A stretch of 60,000 bases of DNA from contig NC_092670.1 in assembly GCF_964355755.1 (NCBI RefSeq), positions 7,875,201 through 7,935,200 on the forward strand, read 5' to 3'. The notes under the pieces are model-generated. The model made no database searches. It saw only the letters and a list, made by a program, of their open reading frames with translations, and had not been told where the DNA came from. Positions 59,964 to 60,000 of this stretch are shown in pieces (positions within the stretch are counted from its first letter, which is position 1; the number at the start of each line of letters is the position of its first letter). Source of the stretch: Antedon mediterranea. Its lineage: Eukaryota; Echinodermata; Crinoidea; Comatulida; Antedonidae. The position numbers were made by a program, and so were the translations under genes.

Positions 59964-60000
59964 GTAAGTGAAATAAATGACATATATCTAATTTAATTGA

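Overview
The window looks like intron- and transposon-rich, AT-rich nuclear DNA of a multicellular animal. There are no bacterial-style operons. The one clear multi-domain gene has GT-AG introns, and the mobile DNA is of animal types: Tc1, hAT-like, Helitron-like, LINE and tRNA-SINE remnants, and short foldback elements. The palindromic word TAGGCCTA recurs throughout. From general experience that suggests a marine deuterostome, possibly an echinoderm, but the sequence does not prove it. REGION BY REGION: 1-43.4 kb is mostly non-coding, with a decayed foldback element holding a retroposon tail (0.5-0.9 kb), an inverted-repeat element (11.36-11.85 kb), a degenerate tandem array (12.2-12.7 kb), an array of about 180-bp units rich in dyads (16.0-16.6 kb), two TATA/TTAA-flanked foldback elements (28.8 and 29.8 kb), a G-rich minisatellite (32.0 kb), a palindromic 21-bp array (35.1-35.3 kb), a tRNA-like SINE head (35.5 kb), and LINE remnants (37.4 and 38.2 kb). 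A few weak candidate exons occur at 20.7, 26.2, 31.6, 33.1 and 59.7 kb. The highlight is 43486-50410, which I read as one 6.9-kb Tc1-type transposon. Its two ends are inverted copies of CAGTACAGCTAA..., each abutting a TA dinucleotide, and just inside each end lies a GC-rich CCACG/CGTGG repeat array. It carries two convergent genes. The left one is a DD34E Tc1 transposase with a single in-frame TAG exactly before the second catalytic aspartate; 23 bases after its stop lies a perfect histone-mRNA-type stem-loop followed by a purine element. The right one is an intact three-exon gene with a TATA box, encoding a 433-residue Tudor-like/acidic/NLS/coiled-coil/BEN-like protein. A 1.4-kb hAT-like element with a 6-bp target duplication is nested in the left arm. 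50.4-60 kb holds a TTAA-flanked foldback MITE, two head-to-tail Helitron-like units each ending in hairpin+CTAG (53.3-56.0 kb), palindromic arrays, another TA-flanked MITE, and a possible secreted-peptide exon at the right edge. HOW THE PARTS MAY WORK TOGETHER (inference): the transposase would act on the TA-flanked termini, the Tudor-BEN protein could be a chromatin- or terminus-binding accessory factor, and the histone-type 3' end could couple transposase expression to S phase. The stop codon and nested insertion show that this copy is not autonomously active.
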